Made by a program: the position numbers and the translations under genes
NCBI RefSeq assembly: GCF_000330505.1
Contig: NW_004440426.1
Location: forward strand, 362,909 to 405,472
DNA: 42,564 bases
Source: Entamoeba invadens IP1
Taxonomy: Eukaryota > Evosea > Mastigamoebida > Endamoebidae
Direction: 5' to 3'
The notes under the pieces: model-generated
Seen by the model: only the letters and a program-made list of their open reading frames with translations
Databases searched by the model: none
Told to the model about the DNA's origin: nothing
Shown here: piece after piece, positions 9,527 to 21,743 of the stretch
How positions within the stretch are numbered: position 1 is the first letter of the stretch
Layout: each line of letters opens with the position of its first letter

Positions 9527-10653
9527 ACTTTGCATCTTCTCAAAAGTGCCTTTGTATGCTATTTCACGTTTAAAAAATGTACTTCTGGGACAAAGCAATT
9601 TCATGGTATTGGTCTTTATAATTCTACTTTACAACGTTAATTAAACAATATTGTATTAGCAATGGGTATGCAAATGAAAGAAATGCTGCGTTGAAACGAA
9701 GAAAGAAGAACGTGATGAGGTTTCGATGAGAAAAACACTAGTTGAAAGGATTTTTCAATAAATCCATTAAGCCCTTATTTGCCCGAGAAACACATTCTAT
9801 TGGTCGAATTATTTATTTTCAATAATTCGTAAGGCACATATATCGTTGTTGATTGGGCCCATTTTTTGCCTATTTTACAAACAAAAAAGTACGCACTACA
9901 ATTAATGGCGGTATTTCCCGATAAAATTATCAAATTTGAGTATTAATGTTTCTTATCTAAAAAAAAAAATATTCACAATTAAAATATCGAGTTTGACTTA
10001 TGACATTTTTCAAAAAATAAAAAGTTCATAGAAAAAAACCCTAATGGAAAATCTAGAAGGTTTTTCTATTTAGACTATCTAATTATTAAACCTGATTTGT
10101 AGCTTTACATTTTGTTCAGTTTTTTACTTATTCTTGAAATAAAACACAGTTCTTTAATTCATGTTTCCCAAAACCTCGAATGAGAAACACTCCAAAAATA
10201 ATAGTATATTTTTTAAATTATAATTAAATTGTTTATTTTACTATTCCAATGGCTCGACTTGTGTCTAAAGTTTAATTCCTCTTGCATTATTCCTGAAAAT
10301 TTTCTGAAATAATGTAATAATGGAATAATAATAAAAAAACTTAACACACACAACATCCCTCTTCCAATTTTTTTTTGTTTCCTAAAAAATAGTGGTAAGT
10401 ATTTATTAATTTTTAGTATAACATTTTTCTTTCCATTGTTACAATGTTAGAATTTTTGTTTTCAATCATCAAAAAGTTATTCATTCTATCTTGATGGGTT
10501 GAACATTGAATTCAATCATTGAATCGAAATGATGATATAATAAATTGAAAAATTTGTATTATGCAATTTTTAAATTGTTACAAATTTTAAACACATTGTG
10601 ATAAGTGCACAAAAAGAAAAAACAATAAGTTATGAATAAAAACAAATAGATGG
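9527..10653. other. AT-rich spacer between convergent/divergent genes, one hairpin
   Basis: No coding frame stands out. A 9-bp perfect hairpin, CGAATTATT (9805-9813) against AATAATTCG (9821-9829) with a 7-nt loop, is the only structure noticed. The stretch is the 3' side of the receptor kinase gene and the upstream side of the TLDc gene. Confidence 0.5.
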
Positions 10654-13600
10654 TCATGAATTGAATTGGGAAATAGTTGTTACGACACTTTGTATGCTCA
10701 ATCTGTTCGAAGGGTTTTGATTCCACATTTTCACAATAAGCTCATACTCCTTGTTGTCGAGGTTGGGTGTTTGTTTGAGTCTGTTACTGTTATTCACAAA
10801 GTCTGCGATTTCCCATGGAAATTTGAATTGAGGCGGTTGATAAGCCAAGCTCCAAGAGAGGCACTCATACAGCGTAACACCAAAAGAAAATATGTCTGCC
10901 TCTTTCTTGTATTTCTCCTGGTTTAGGATTTCTGGTGCCATGTAAATGGGTGTTCCGATGCCCTTTGTGAATGTCATGTTGGTCATCAGCATGTTGACGT
11001 TTCGCGCACTCCCAAAGTCGGTCAGCTTCCCAAAGATGCTGTCGTTCCAGTCCATCGACACAACAAGGATGTTGTCTGGCTTGATGTCTCTGTGTAAGAT
11101 CCCGTTTCTGTGGAGGTATTGGATGCCACGTGCTGCGTCTGTTCCAATTTTGACGCGTGTTCTTTTCTCGACGTTGCATTGATTTGTCTTCTTGATCAAA
11201 TCCATCAAACTGCCGTGTTTTGCAAATTCAGTCACAATACATATCTTGTGCGATACAAATACAGCACCATAGAAGTGGACGATGTGCTCGCTTCTGAACT
11301 TGTCCAGCATCTGCACCTCCTTCTCAAACTCGTCAATCTCACTCTCAAGTATCACATGGCTTTCTGTCTGTTTCAACTTCTTGATCGCAACTTTGTTACC
11401 TCTGAATGTCCCAATAAAGACAACACCAAATGAGCCTTCACCAATCTGCTTCTCTTCTTCAAGAAAGTTGGATCAAGACGCNNNNNNNNNNNNNNNNNNN
11501 NNNNNNNNNNNNNNNNNNNNNNNNNNNNNNNNNNNNNNNNNNNNNNNNNNNNNNNNNNNNNNNNNNNNNNNNNNNNNNNNNCCACCATGAAGACTCACAA
11601 ATTTCACGTTCGATCGTTCCATATTAAAAGTTGTTACCTTTGCCTCTAATGATTTCATTGCAGACCGTTCGACAAAATACTGGACAGACAAAACGATGAT
11701 GACCAATGCAACAACTAGTATGATGACAAAAATAAGTGATGAAATAAAGAAAACCCACCACACCGCCTTTAAGTAGCAATATTCACCACTTTCTGATGCC
11801 TCATGCCAGAATGTACACTTTGTGCATTTCGACTTTTTCACTTCAACACAATTCTTCACCATTACCACGTCAACACAGGAAGTTTCATGAAGTATTTGAC
11901 TGTCATCACATGACGTGCAAACAGTCTCAGAAACACAACTCGCACACCCAACACACTTCTTGCACTGATTTGTTTTGAATGTGAAATAACCATCAACACA
12001 CTTTGCACACCCATTTTTAGTCACTTCAACACCACACCCAACAATATTGCTTCGCGACTCACACTCATTGTCAGACGTCAAAAAGTTGGTTGAGTTGCAT
12101 GTCAGGCATATCTCTTTTGTGTTACATGTCGCACACTTCACATCACACTTGTTGCAATCTGTCCCATTTCTGTAATACCCATCTCTGCATTCTACACACC
12201 CACGTGTGATTGCTGAAATCTTGTTGCACACTTCAAGCAGTTCTTCATTTGTCACACACGCGTTGTTGCTCAAAAAGTACCCATCTTTACATGCAGTGCA
12301 CTTTGTACTCTCTCCAAAACAACTCGAGCAATTTCCTCCACAGTCATCACAAATACCACTCTCGGCATTCAAAAATTTCCCGTCAATACATCGATAACAC
12401 CCAAGTGATCCACTGATCGAGCAATTTGATTGTGTGGTTATACATTTATTGTTAACAATATCAACAATATATTTTTGTTCACATTCAATACACATTCCAT
12501 TTTCAATTGTGATACATTTGTCAATTATTTGAGAGCACTTTCCATTCTCTTCTTCAATTTCATTTTTATTGCATTTCTTTTGTTTACAATTATTGTTTTC
12601 GATGTAATTTTCTATTACACATTTTTCTATGTGTTTTTTGGTGCAAATTACACTCTTTTGATATTTTAAATAACATGATTTACATTCTCCATCCTCATTA
12701 TAATAACCAAAGTTGCATGAAATGACACTTTTTGTACTAACTATTGCTTCACTTTCATTTTTCTTAAAGCACTTTCCTTTTTTTAGTATATTTCCATACT
12801 CACATATTTCACACACTTCTAAATTTCTGCTCTTTTTAATACAAAAATCAATTGGTTTTTCACATATATTATTAGTGTTCATAACATAACCATTTTTACA
12901 TTTTACACAAAAATTGTTACCTTTTAATTGGCAATTCGAATCTTCAACACATTTTCCATTTTCGTTAATATATTTTTTGATACACTTTTTGCAAACAGAC
13001 CCATCTTTTGAGCTTTCACAAACTTCACAATATTTATCATAACAATTTGCACATTGTTTATTAACACTTACTCCACCAATTGTACAATCATTTTGAAATA
13101 TACAAGAAAAAACATTATTTTTAAAAGTCCCCATCTTACACTTGATTTCACCCATTTGTATAAAAACATTGGAGGCAATTAATACCGATTTAGTCGAAGA
13201 AGTAATTGAAATTTCAAAATCTTTTTTGGATATCACGTTCAATACCAAACTATTAACTTGAACTAATGAAATCTTTGTATTTCCAATTATCAAAGTGTTT
13301 TCTTCATAAGATTTTTTTCCTTTGTGTTTTATTTTCATGGTTTCTTCTTGTGTGAAATTATCAGTATTTATAAGTATGTTCAGTGTTTTTATAGTTCCAA
13401 TAGGAGTAATATAACAGTTATTATCTTCGCAAGGGCAGTAATTTTCATAATAATTATTGTTTCCATTATTTTTACTTTCGTTCAAATGACAGAATATTAA
13501 ATTCGATTCACCATACCTTAATAATCTGCCATTTTGTAACAGTTTTAAACCATTTGGAATAGAATCATATTTGATCCCAATTGGACTGTATGCTATGTCA

Positions 13601-14409
13601 CAGTCTAAGTTACAAGAAACAACATTTGTTGTCATTTGAAAGTAATTTGTAAAGAAAACAGGTAGATCCACAATTGACCGATCCAATGGAATTACAATAC
13701 ACTTTGACTTAATTGTTATATTAGATGAAGTTATTATACTCATTTTATCCATTTCAATTATCCCTTCTTCACAGAGGATATTTTTTGTTTTTAAATTGTT
13801 TCTAACTACATCACTTTTAATCACTATTTTTCCATTATTCGTTATAGAGATTATTGCACTGGATTCAAGAGTTGCATTCTCGCTCATACTAAATACTCCA
13901 TCCGATACGGTCATATTTTTTGATATGAATGAAAAAGAATTATTTGTCATTTTCATTGAACTTTTATTTGTAATTTTCACAGAACAATCAAATTTGGTTT
14001 TTGCGTTGTCCATTATTAGATAATTAGAGTTTAGTTCAACTGCTATATATCCTCTAAATTCGCTTATTGTATTTCTTTTGAACACAACATTTGATGAAAC
14101 TGATATCTCAAACGTGATTATCGACAAAAAGTAAGAATTGTCTTTAAACACGATAAAACTGGAAATTACAGCAAAATTTGATGTCATTTTTAATGAAGCG
14201 GAACCAATAATTGTTAATTTACTCTGCACAGCTATTAATACTTCATTAACTAAACAAACATCAGAAAAAACAAGTTTGGTCTTTTCAAGTGTTCCCGAAG
14301 GACATACAGAAAAAGTTGATTTAACAAATATCATTATTATTAAAAGATTCATCATTGTATATCTTTTAGATGTTGATTTATCAGTTTTAATTATTACAGA
14401 AGTGAACAT
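10654..14409 (-). CDS. Cys-rich transmembrane receptor kinase (TMK), interrupted by gap and frameshift
   Basis: One gene read across a 100-N gap. The ectodomain (14409-11582) begins with a signal peptide; the best start may be Met19 or Met20 (14355/14352, MMNLLIIMIFVKSTFSVCPSG). About 400 residues rich in Ser/Thr/Asn strand repeats follow, then about 400 residues of furin-like CxxC repeats (CxxCxxGYF, CxxCDDG types). One membrane span (VFFISSLIFVIILVVALVII) is followed by a short juxtamembrane part that runs into the gap. The cytoplasmic kinase (about 11463-10654) has GEGSFGVVFIG (P-loop), VAIKK, HRDIKPDN (catalytic), DFGSA (Mg-binding), GTPIYMAPE and DIFSFGVTLYE, so it should be active. This is the Entamoeba TMK layout: a surface receptor with a tyrosine-kinase-like domain, role in sensing or phagocytosis. 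RLDP at 11480-11469 is in a different frame from the kinase: one base is missing between 11464 and 11470. The gap size is not known. Confidence 0.85.
11482..11581. other. Assembly gap (100 Ns)
   Basis: Exactly 100 Ns, a customary placeholder rather than a measured length. It sits in the juxtamembrane coding region of the receptor kinase. TMK relatives carry a longer linker here, so the real gap may be larger than shown. Confidence 0.95.
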
Positions 14410-14978
14410 GTTAATATTTCTTTGTTTAAATTGCTTTATAACATAATGATTGGTGCTTTTGATTAAAACTTTATATAAAACATATTATTATTTTGTTTCA
14501 TTTCTTTTTATACAGAAAGGTAACTTTTTTTTCATATTTGTCTTGTTACATTAAAAATAAATAAATTATAGAATCAGTCTTTAAACGTTATCTAGTGAAC
14601 AAAAAATAGCTTTAATTTGATGTAAACATCGGGCATTAGGTATGATGTAGAAAATATTTGAAACAATTGAGATAGCTTTTGGGATGGCTTCCCGAAATAT
14701 TCCTTTTTAATAGTTCAAAAGGTACTAAATAACGTTTAAAGAATGAATGTATAATGTAAATATAATCTATAATAAAATAAAAAAACAATAACATTCATCA
14801 CAAAAAGTGTGTTTTATTTTTATTTTTCACTTTCACAACCTAAAGCTATTTAAAAATATAAATAAAAATAAGCATAATTGTCCAAATTATTATATAATAC
14901 CTTTTTACCATATAATATTTTTGAACTCAAATTGATTATCATTCAGTTTTATTTGAATTAAAATAAAATAAAATTTTA
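14410..14978. other. AT-rich spacer upstream of the receptor kinase
   Basis: No gene seen. It holds the upstream region of the receptor kinase, with TATAAAG-like boxes on the minus strand at about 14430 and 14465. Confidence 0.5.
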
Positions 14979-15060
14979 GGGGCAGGCTTTTCCCACCCTC
15001 ATACCATCTTTTTTTAAAACAATTAAAAATGTGATATATAACAATTTCAACAATTTATAT
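14979..15060 (+). repeat. GGGGCAGGC repeat, copy A
   Basis: About 80 bp starting GGGGCAGGCTTTTCCCACCC and running through AACAATTAAAAATGTGATATATAACAA. Nearly the same sequence occurs in reverse orientation at 21782-21864. Beyond about 80 bp the copies diverge. They may be the termini of one old element or two separate insertions. Confidence 0.7.
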
Positions 15061-15516
15061 TTTTTAAAATTGTGATTTATACTTATTAACAATTCAATTT
15101 ATCAGTACATTTTTACTTTGATTTTATACAATTTTTATTTTTGTATAAACTGAAAAATAACATATACCTTATGAAATGCAACAAATGAAATCAATTATAA
15201 TAGACCAAAGGCTAAGTGATATGAATTATTTCTTTAATAATAAACTATAAACTAAGAATTAATAATAATAATATATAACAATATTTTATGTAAAATAGTA
15301 AGTCATACTGTTTGTGATCAAAACTCAGCTAATAAAACGCCGAAAAATCAAATAAAAATAATTCAAAATCAATTTATCTAAAAATAAATAAATACGTATT
15401 GGTTCTAAAATATATAAAATAAACACATATTTTAAAAATCCACGTATTGTTTATTTTTTCAATTTTATAGATAATTTAAAGAAAGCATAAATACTTTTTA
15501 TTCACAATTAAATACA

Positions 15517-16704
15517 ATGTCGTTTTCATCATCTCGACGTTCTCCGAGAAATAGTCAGAGTAGAATTGTAGAAACCGAAATCGAACGATTAAATCAGAGA
15601 ACACAAGAAGCTATCCAACAACCCATTCAACAGCATTCTGAACATCAAAGATTTTTCTTTGAGTACATGGTAGATACACATGGAGGGTTTGACTCGTTGT
15701 TCAGATTTTTGGGTTTGAATCCTTTAGTATTTCTCGCTATCAGACCAGTCGTTAGTGATATCTATACTGTAAGAAGAGGAAGGAAAAGTTTTTCTACAAT
15801 CCAGATGACAGATTGTTGTTGCTTTATCTATTTTTTCGTTACAACAAAATTGTACTAATTAGAAATCTTTGCATTCATTATATAAAAACAAACGAACAAA
15901 TTGTTAGGGAAGTGAATGAAAGTGCTAAGCTGTTTAAAGTTGTCATGAAAGATTCGTTTATCATATTTAATAATGAAAATTTACAAGGAACAAATGTAAG
16001 TGCTATTGTTGATTGTACAATAACACCAACAAACGCTCCAAGTGGAAGTTTTTCTTCTAAGATGTCGTTCTACAGTGGTAAGTACAAGACGTATTGTATT
16101 AAAATTGAAGTTGTTGTTAACTCTGTTACTGGGACTGCATGTTTTGTTTCAGAAGGAGAACCAGGTGCTTCTCATGACATGAGATTGTTAAAAAACTTCT
16201 GATGATATTAACACCATGCTCAATGGTACTAAACTCATTGGCGACAAAGGTTATAAAGGAATTCAGTCTCTTATCCCCAATGGTTTTGTTCCAACAGAGT
16301 CTCCACTTTTGGAAAACAGATGTCTGGTTGAACGTTACTTTGGACGTCTCAAAACTGTTTATGCATTTGCCAGAGAGAAATACAACAAAGATACTGTAAT
16401 ATACGACGATCTAATAACTTTATGTTGTTGTTTCTGTAAAGTGGATATTGGAATCAACCCGCTTATCAACGTAGATCAGACAAATTATATAAATATTTTA
16501 GCAATTTTTGTGAATAAAATTGATGAAAGAAGAAAAAAGCACAGAGACAGCAACAGAGTTTATCGAAGAAGACAACAAGCTCAAATTTTTGCATCAGAAA
16601 AAGCAGAAAATCGGTCTCATTTATTTGAAGATGATCGTTATGATGGAGTAACAATATATACACCAGGTCAACTTGATGGTGATGAGACCCGGACGGAACC
16701 TTAA
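15517..16704 (+). pseudogene. PIF/Harbinger-type (DDE_Tnp_4) transposase, two frameshifts
   Basis: Three consecutive frames give one transposase. The first (15517 to about 15785) carries a Gln/Arg-rich head and FLGLNPLVFLAIRPVV. The second (to 16202) reads KFFYNPDDRLLLLYLFFRYN, then the DDE core with IVDCTITPTNAPSGSFSSKM and GEPGASHDMRLLKN. The third (from about 16200) reads DINTMLNGTKLIGDKGYKG, then NRCLVERYFGRLKTVYAF and a basic tail. The D, D and E/GDKGY signatures are all present, in family order. The first break is near GGAAAAGTTTTTC (about 15783-15795), the second at an A-run around 16190-16196, where removal of one A would restore the frame. With two indels the copy is presumed dead. 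It lies within TIRs 15203/17111. Confidence 0.65.
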
Positions 16705-17098
16705 CAATAAATGAACTGTTTTTGTTATTACAATTCGAATAATTTACTTAAAATAACAGGAATATTAAATGATCATAGGGTTATCATATTAAATTAAATA
16801 GATATCTAATTAATTGTTACAAAGTAAATAAGATCTAATCGTCTTAAGAAAAAACAAAACACAAACAAAATAAAAAGATTAAACTTAAAATAACAAAACA
16901 ATTGAATATAAACCAGATATAATTTATGTTTTTGGAAATGAACTAATAGAATACTACTTATATTCGGGATATAACATTAATTTACAATCATTATTTATTC
17001 ATTTTATTTAAATCTAGTCGATATGTTTGTTGCATTTAATATAAAGTTTTGATATTTAAGATATCTATTACTACATAAATAATGTTGAATATATTATA
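16705..17098. other. 3' region of the Harbinger-like element
   Basis: AT-rich sequence between the transposase stop and the right TIR; no further gene seen. Confidence 0.5.
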
Positions 17099-17170
17099 TT
17101 AGCCTTTGGTCAAATAAATTGAAATTCAATTCCATAACAAATTTTAGTTGAACTACTACATATCATAAGT

Positions 17171-19305
17171 TCAATCGTCTATATTTTTTAAAGGACAATT
17201 TTGTTTATTGTGACCCACTTTTTTACAAACACTACATGTTCTCATGTGATCTATTTTCAATTCTTTATCTTGGTGTCTTGGTTTTTTAAAAGTATTGCAT
17301 TTTCCACACAATCTACCATTTTTCTTGGACAAATTCCCGTATATTGCTGTCTGTGTGGTTCTTTTAAATTGGTACAAAAAGAACTTTGTCTTGAAACACT
17401 TGAAACTCTAGACGCAACAGTTGTTGTCATGGTTTTCAAAGTCGTATCAAGTGTTTCTTTTGTCTTTTTTGACTTATTTTTTGGTCGTTGGTTGTTCTCG
17501 GCAATTTCCAAAAAGAATAAAACCTATTTCTCACAAATTCATTTCTTTTAATCAATGGAACAACTTCATCCAAGTTATTATGAATATCATTGTGATTCGT
17601 TGGTTGTTGTTCTTTGTCGTTGATTTTGATAATCTTTTCATGAGTAGTGTTTTTATAAGAACTATCAATAAGAATATCTCTCGTGAAGACAGTAGTTGGG
17701 ATAGGATAAATTAATCTTTTTGAACAGTATTAAATCATGTGAATGCACGGAATACGGTCAATATTAAAAATGGTACAAAAACATCTTGATATGGAGCAAT
17801 CTCCATTCAATAATAAAGCTACTATCGTGTTAATGTTTCTATATAATTTACACATTTTATTCACCACTATAGCGGGGAGCAAAGGAAGCAGGTTTGGCAG
17901 AATTAATAATTCTTCAGTTTGTGTATCAAATATCAAATCTTGTCTTCCATTCAAGTCGAACCTTCTTCTATCAATGACAATTGTCGTGGCTAACTCAACA
18001 AGTGAAGCAATCTAATTTCCTTTTTGTTTGAAATATCCAAAATACTCTTTTATTCTGTTTGTAGTTTGTTTCTGTGTGTTCATCAAAACAACTGAAGGAA
18101 GCCAAGAATCTCTTTGCTCGATTAAATTTGTAATAACTTGGATTTTATCACTTTTTGTTATTTTAACTATTTTTTCAGTCTTTCTCAGTTCTTTGATTTC
18201 TTCCAAAGTTTCCAAATAAAACACCGCGTCATCATTTGTAAGGTCACCTCCAAGTTCTTTCGATTCTTCAAACATTTGTTGTGCTTCTTCCTTCTGAGCA
18301 TCGGTTAAATCGTATCCACTCATATAAATTAATCTATTGATAAAGTCGACTTCTGATATTTTTCCACGAATCATTTCATCAAAATCAGAAACAATTGGAG
18401 AAGTCTTTCCTAATGATATTTGGAGATCTCTATGTATATGTCGAACACAGTGAAACAATTTAGAGAATAGGGAAACAATCTTGATTGCTTTCATTTGTGA
18501 AATACAACGATCACAAAAAACATTTTTTTTGTTTTTCAAAAAAATAAAAAGGTCAACAAATGAGAATGTAATTCTATTTCTCATTATAGCGAAAATTTAA
18601 TATGCGTGTTGTTCCATTGATCCGAGAAATTTCCAACAACAAGTGGAAAATTAAAATGATCGGTTGTAGTAGTGTCATCGCTATATATTATTCCTGATGT
18701 ATGATTAACATGTTTTGTGTTAAGTATAAAGCATGTTTCAAATTGTCCACTTGAATTTTAACTATATGAATGGAAAAATCATTCAAACCATCACAATAAA
18801 TGGTCAATTTTTGGCTTCTTCAGTATTTCAAATATTGTATACATCTAGAGTAATTTTTTGATACGTTTAGTGTTAACTAAAAGTCCCATTCGTGAACAAA
18901 TTTGGGCAGGACTCTTTCCATTTTTGGTGTATGTATACACTTCATCAATTTATTCTTTTGTAAAAGTATACTGAATATTACTTGGAAGGAATTCAAAAAT
19001 ATGGTTGTTTTTTTAATAAAAACAATTTCACATGCAATTCTATTGTCTTTTTGGAATTTGATATTGACAGAACAATTACACTTTGTTGAATAACACCCAA
19101 AGTATTGAATATGTTTGTTGACATCAATGTGTTTTGCTTTAAACAAAGAATATTGAACGCCACCGGCGCTGATGAGAGATGACTCCTTCATTTGTTCAGT
19201 GACAGTGTTAATCACAAATTTTGTTTTGCAAATATTATCAATAATTTGTGGTGGTGTGTCAATACCTTCAATACCTCTTATTTCATGTTTGATTAGAGGA
19301 ATCAT
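17171..19305 (-). pseudogene. Mutator-like (MULE) transposase, decayed into several frames
   Basis: Read on the minus strand from 19305 to 17171. The first 142 residues (IKHEIRGIEGIDTPPQIID...) contain a Cys/His pattern FGCYSTKCNCSVNIKF like the FLYWCH/WRKY-type head of MULEs. The interval 18790-18600 keeps a frame with IIYSDDTTTTDHFNFPLVVGN, which fits the DDE region. 18584-18012 has SLFSKLFHCVRHIHRDLQ and RDSWLPSVV...TTNRIKEYFGYFKQ, the C-terminal MULE core. 17954-17730 has a SWIM zinc finger (CFCTIFNIDRIPCIHMI). 17377-17171 has a CCHC knuckle (CSVCKKVGHNKQNC). The domain order is that of a MULE transposase; at least four frame changes make it non-functional. I could not find its terminal inverted repeats. 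Confidence 0.65.
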
Positions 19306-20546
19306 GTAATAATTTTTCAGTTTGATATTATAAATCTTTAAAATAATATATATTTTATAATTATATTAACACGTTTCCTTGTTTCCCTGTTAATTTTTTT
19401 ATTAGGCAGTGTTATTTTTTTCTTTTTTTTTGTCGTTTGGTCTTTTAAAAAAGACTGTCATGTCTGTTTTATTTTTTCTTGACATTTTTCTGCACAAGGA
19501 TATTACTCAAACTAACTAACAAATAAGAACTAGTTTAAATAAGATATTATATCGAAAATATAATTTTTATATTTTTTCGGGATTTAAGCAATAGAAACAT
19601 CAAAAATCCCGAGACATATATTTTCAAACCGATAAAATTTTTAGTATTGGGCGATGTGCTTGGAGTATCCAAAACAGATTCACTATCAAGTACATTTCAA
19701 CCACCTTTATTGTCATTGTTATTGAATATATAAATTAATATATACATTACATATAACAAACATGTTTGCTTATTGTTATAATACATTCTATAACGCAGTT
19801 TGTTGTAATTCAATTTTTTGAAAAGATAATAGTTTGCTGACTTGTTTGTTTTGCGTTTTTTCAATTCTCCGTAATAAATTCCGTTGTTTTTATCCAACTT
19901 ATTGGTGTTATTGTTTCAACTTTTTTACCAAAAATCCATCTAAAATTTAATTTTATTATTTTTGAGACGCGAACAATAATTCTGAGTTGGTGAAAAACAA
20001 TTTTGAAAAATAAAACAAACTATATAGTTCTTAAAAACAACTATATTTTATGTTTCAAAAAATAAACTAATTATTAATTAGTGATAAAAAAATAGCGGAA
20101 TAACAAGATAAATTAGACTATTGAAACAAACACCATTGTGTATGTTCTTTCAAATATAATATTTTTTTCAAACATATTCAATTTGACAAAAAAAAATAAT
20201 TGTGAATATCGTTTCTTATACAACGGGTCGAAAGTAAAGAACTATCACTCCAACTATCATCTTCGGGACAACATTGTTTTCGTTGTTGTTTAAAAACAGT
20301 AAAACCTTGGTACTTTTACAAAGTCGTTATTTACTATCGATAAAATGGTATAATTACATTAATATCATAATTAATTTATAAAATCAAATGAAAATATTAT
20401 CATAGTAATACTTTCAAAGTAAATGGTTTGATATTAATAAAAAATAGTAAGGCTAAGGTTTAGTTATTCAAAAAATAGATTTAGGCAAAAACGGTATTAT
20501 GGTAAAATAAATTAATAGAAAAAAAATACACAAAAAATAAAACCTG
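19306..20546. other. AT-rich spacer with a 9-bp hairpin
   Basis: Mostly structureless. TCGGGATTT (19577-19585) pairs with AAATCCCGA (19604-19612) around an 18-nt loop; this GC-bearing hairpin stands out and could be an RNA element or a transposon relic. A 66-residue minus-strand frame (19697-19897) is basic and low in complexity, and I do not accept it. Confidence 0.5.
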
Positions 20547-20550
20547 TTAA

Positions 20551-21353
20551 CCTTAGGAAGAGAAATCTCGATATTTTATATCAAGATTGAATATTTATTA
20601 TTAAATAGCTTTTTTATAAATTAAAAAAAAAATAAAAATAAAAAACAACAAAAAACAAAATGAAAAAAGAAGAAATGGAGGAGTCAGAAAGTTGTGATTG
20701 TGACAATGTTTTAAGCGACAAAAATTACGAAGAAAATTATCAGGATGAAATTGTCGATAAACATGAAAATTGTGTTAATCCAAACTGCAATTGTGTTGGG
20801 AAAATGTCAAGTTTACAGAAAACGACGTTGATTCTATAAATTTTTAACGTGATAAAAGTGGCAACATGAAATCAACAACAATTATTAACACGGAACTTGA
20901 CTGCTTTATGTATTTGTCTAATTATAAATGCTTCGAGTTAATCAACGAAAACACATACTTGTATGCTAATCAGAAAAAAACTAGAAAATGGTATCCCATT
21001 GATGTCAACGAAACGAAAGCTTTTATTTGTGTGGCAATAAAACAATGTGTAAATAATGATAATAAAAAACCAATTCAAAAGAAGCTTCACCCTTTTACCT
21101 TGCTATTTTTCTGGATATTGTCACGATTGCAAAGAAAAAAACAACCGCTTGTTGTGACATTTGTAGTGTAACCTTATCCACTTGGTCATGTAGTGATTAC
21201 AATCGCGTTTTATGTGGTAAATGCTTAAAAAGATAGCTTGATTTTATTGTTATTCATTTTGTTTTTTATTTTTTACAAAAAAATCTGGATAGAAAATATC
21301 CAGTTTTCCCTTTCCAGCAAAAAAAATTGGCAAAAACGAGTGACTTCCTAAGG
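20551..21353 (+). mobile_element. Internally deleted piggyBac-type element, 803 bp
   Basis: TTAA at 20547-20550 and 21354-21357 flanks matching ends, CCTTAGGAAG (20551-20560) and CTTCCTAAGG (21344-21353), a perfect 10-bp inverted repeat. TTAA duplication is diagnostic for piggyBac. The inside keeps the two ends of a transposase but lacks the catalytic middle. Confidence 0.8.
20660..21236 (+). pseudogene. piggyBac transposase remnant: N-terminus plus C-terminal Cys-rich domain
   Basis: From ATG 20660 an acidic head (MKKEEMEESESCDCDNV...) runs to a stop near 20838. From about 20866 another frame has NTELDCFMYLSNYKCFELINENTYLYANQ and RKWYPIDVNETKAFICVAIK, the start of the piggyBac DDE domain. 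At about 21125 the frame changes to TTACCDICSVTLSTWSCSDY and VLCGKCLKR, then TAG at 21234-21236, matching the piggyBac C-terminal zinc-binding domain. The whole catalytic core between them is missing. So this is a deletion derivative that could only move with help from an intact transposase. Confidence 0.65.
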
Positions 21354-21357
21354 TTAA

Positions 21358-21743
21358 CCTTACGAAGTGAAAACGGGATAATTTATATCCTTGATTTTTT
21401 TACTTAAAATAAGTCACTTTTTTTATTTTTGTATTTGAACTAAAAAGATCTTTAATTACGAACGGCGTGTCAGAAACTAATTTAAATTATGTAAAATTGA
21501 TAAAAATCGAAGCGCTCTCATGAAAATTTATGTGTATGTCTCGTAACAGCAAGTATTGACTATTTTTAACACATAGAAAATAGGAAACATGGGTCTGTAA
21601 AGACCAGTAGTTTGCGCGAAAACTAATCGATTTCGTGTTTTGAATTTATTTTTAATTGTTCTAAAAATAAATTATGATTTAGATAAATCTTATCCAGATT
21701 TCACTTTCCCACAAAAAAAGTTGATTCATTTGACTTGCTAAGG
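21358..21743. mobile_element. 386-bp piggyBac-type MITE sharing a TTAA
   Basis: It starts right after the TTAA at 21354-21357 with CCTTACGAAGTG and ends at 21743 with ...GACTTGCTAAGG, followed by TTAA 21744-21747. The reversed right end is CCTTAGCAAGTC, matching the left with a two-base difference. It sits in tandem with the 803-bp element and shares one TTAA. No coding frame. Confidence 0.65.

Larger units (their letters stand above)
15203..17111 (+). mobile_element. PIF/Harbinger-like transposon with 13-bp TIRs
   Basis: A perfect inverted repeat GACCAAAGGCTAA (15203-15215) / TTAGCCTTTGGTC (17099-17111) encloses a DDE transposase reading frame. The size, 1.9 kb, is right for one-gene elements. 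A 3-bp target duplication, expected for Harbinger, is not clear in the flanks (ATA left, AAA right). It lies inside the interval bounded by the GGGGCAGGC repeats. Confidence 0.6.

Noticed and set aside
16190..16216. Slippery heptamer A AAA AAC at the second frame break of the Harbinger transposase, suggesting programmed -1 frameshifting
   Set aside because: The heptamer is in the right phase, but the downstream transposase frame is +1, not -1; the -1 frame gives an unrelated product. An extra A in the run is simpler.
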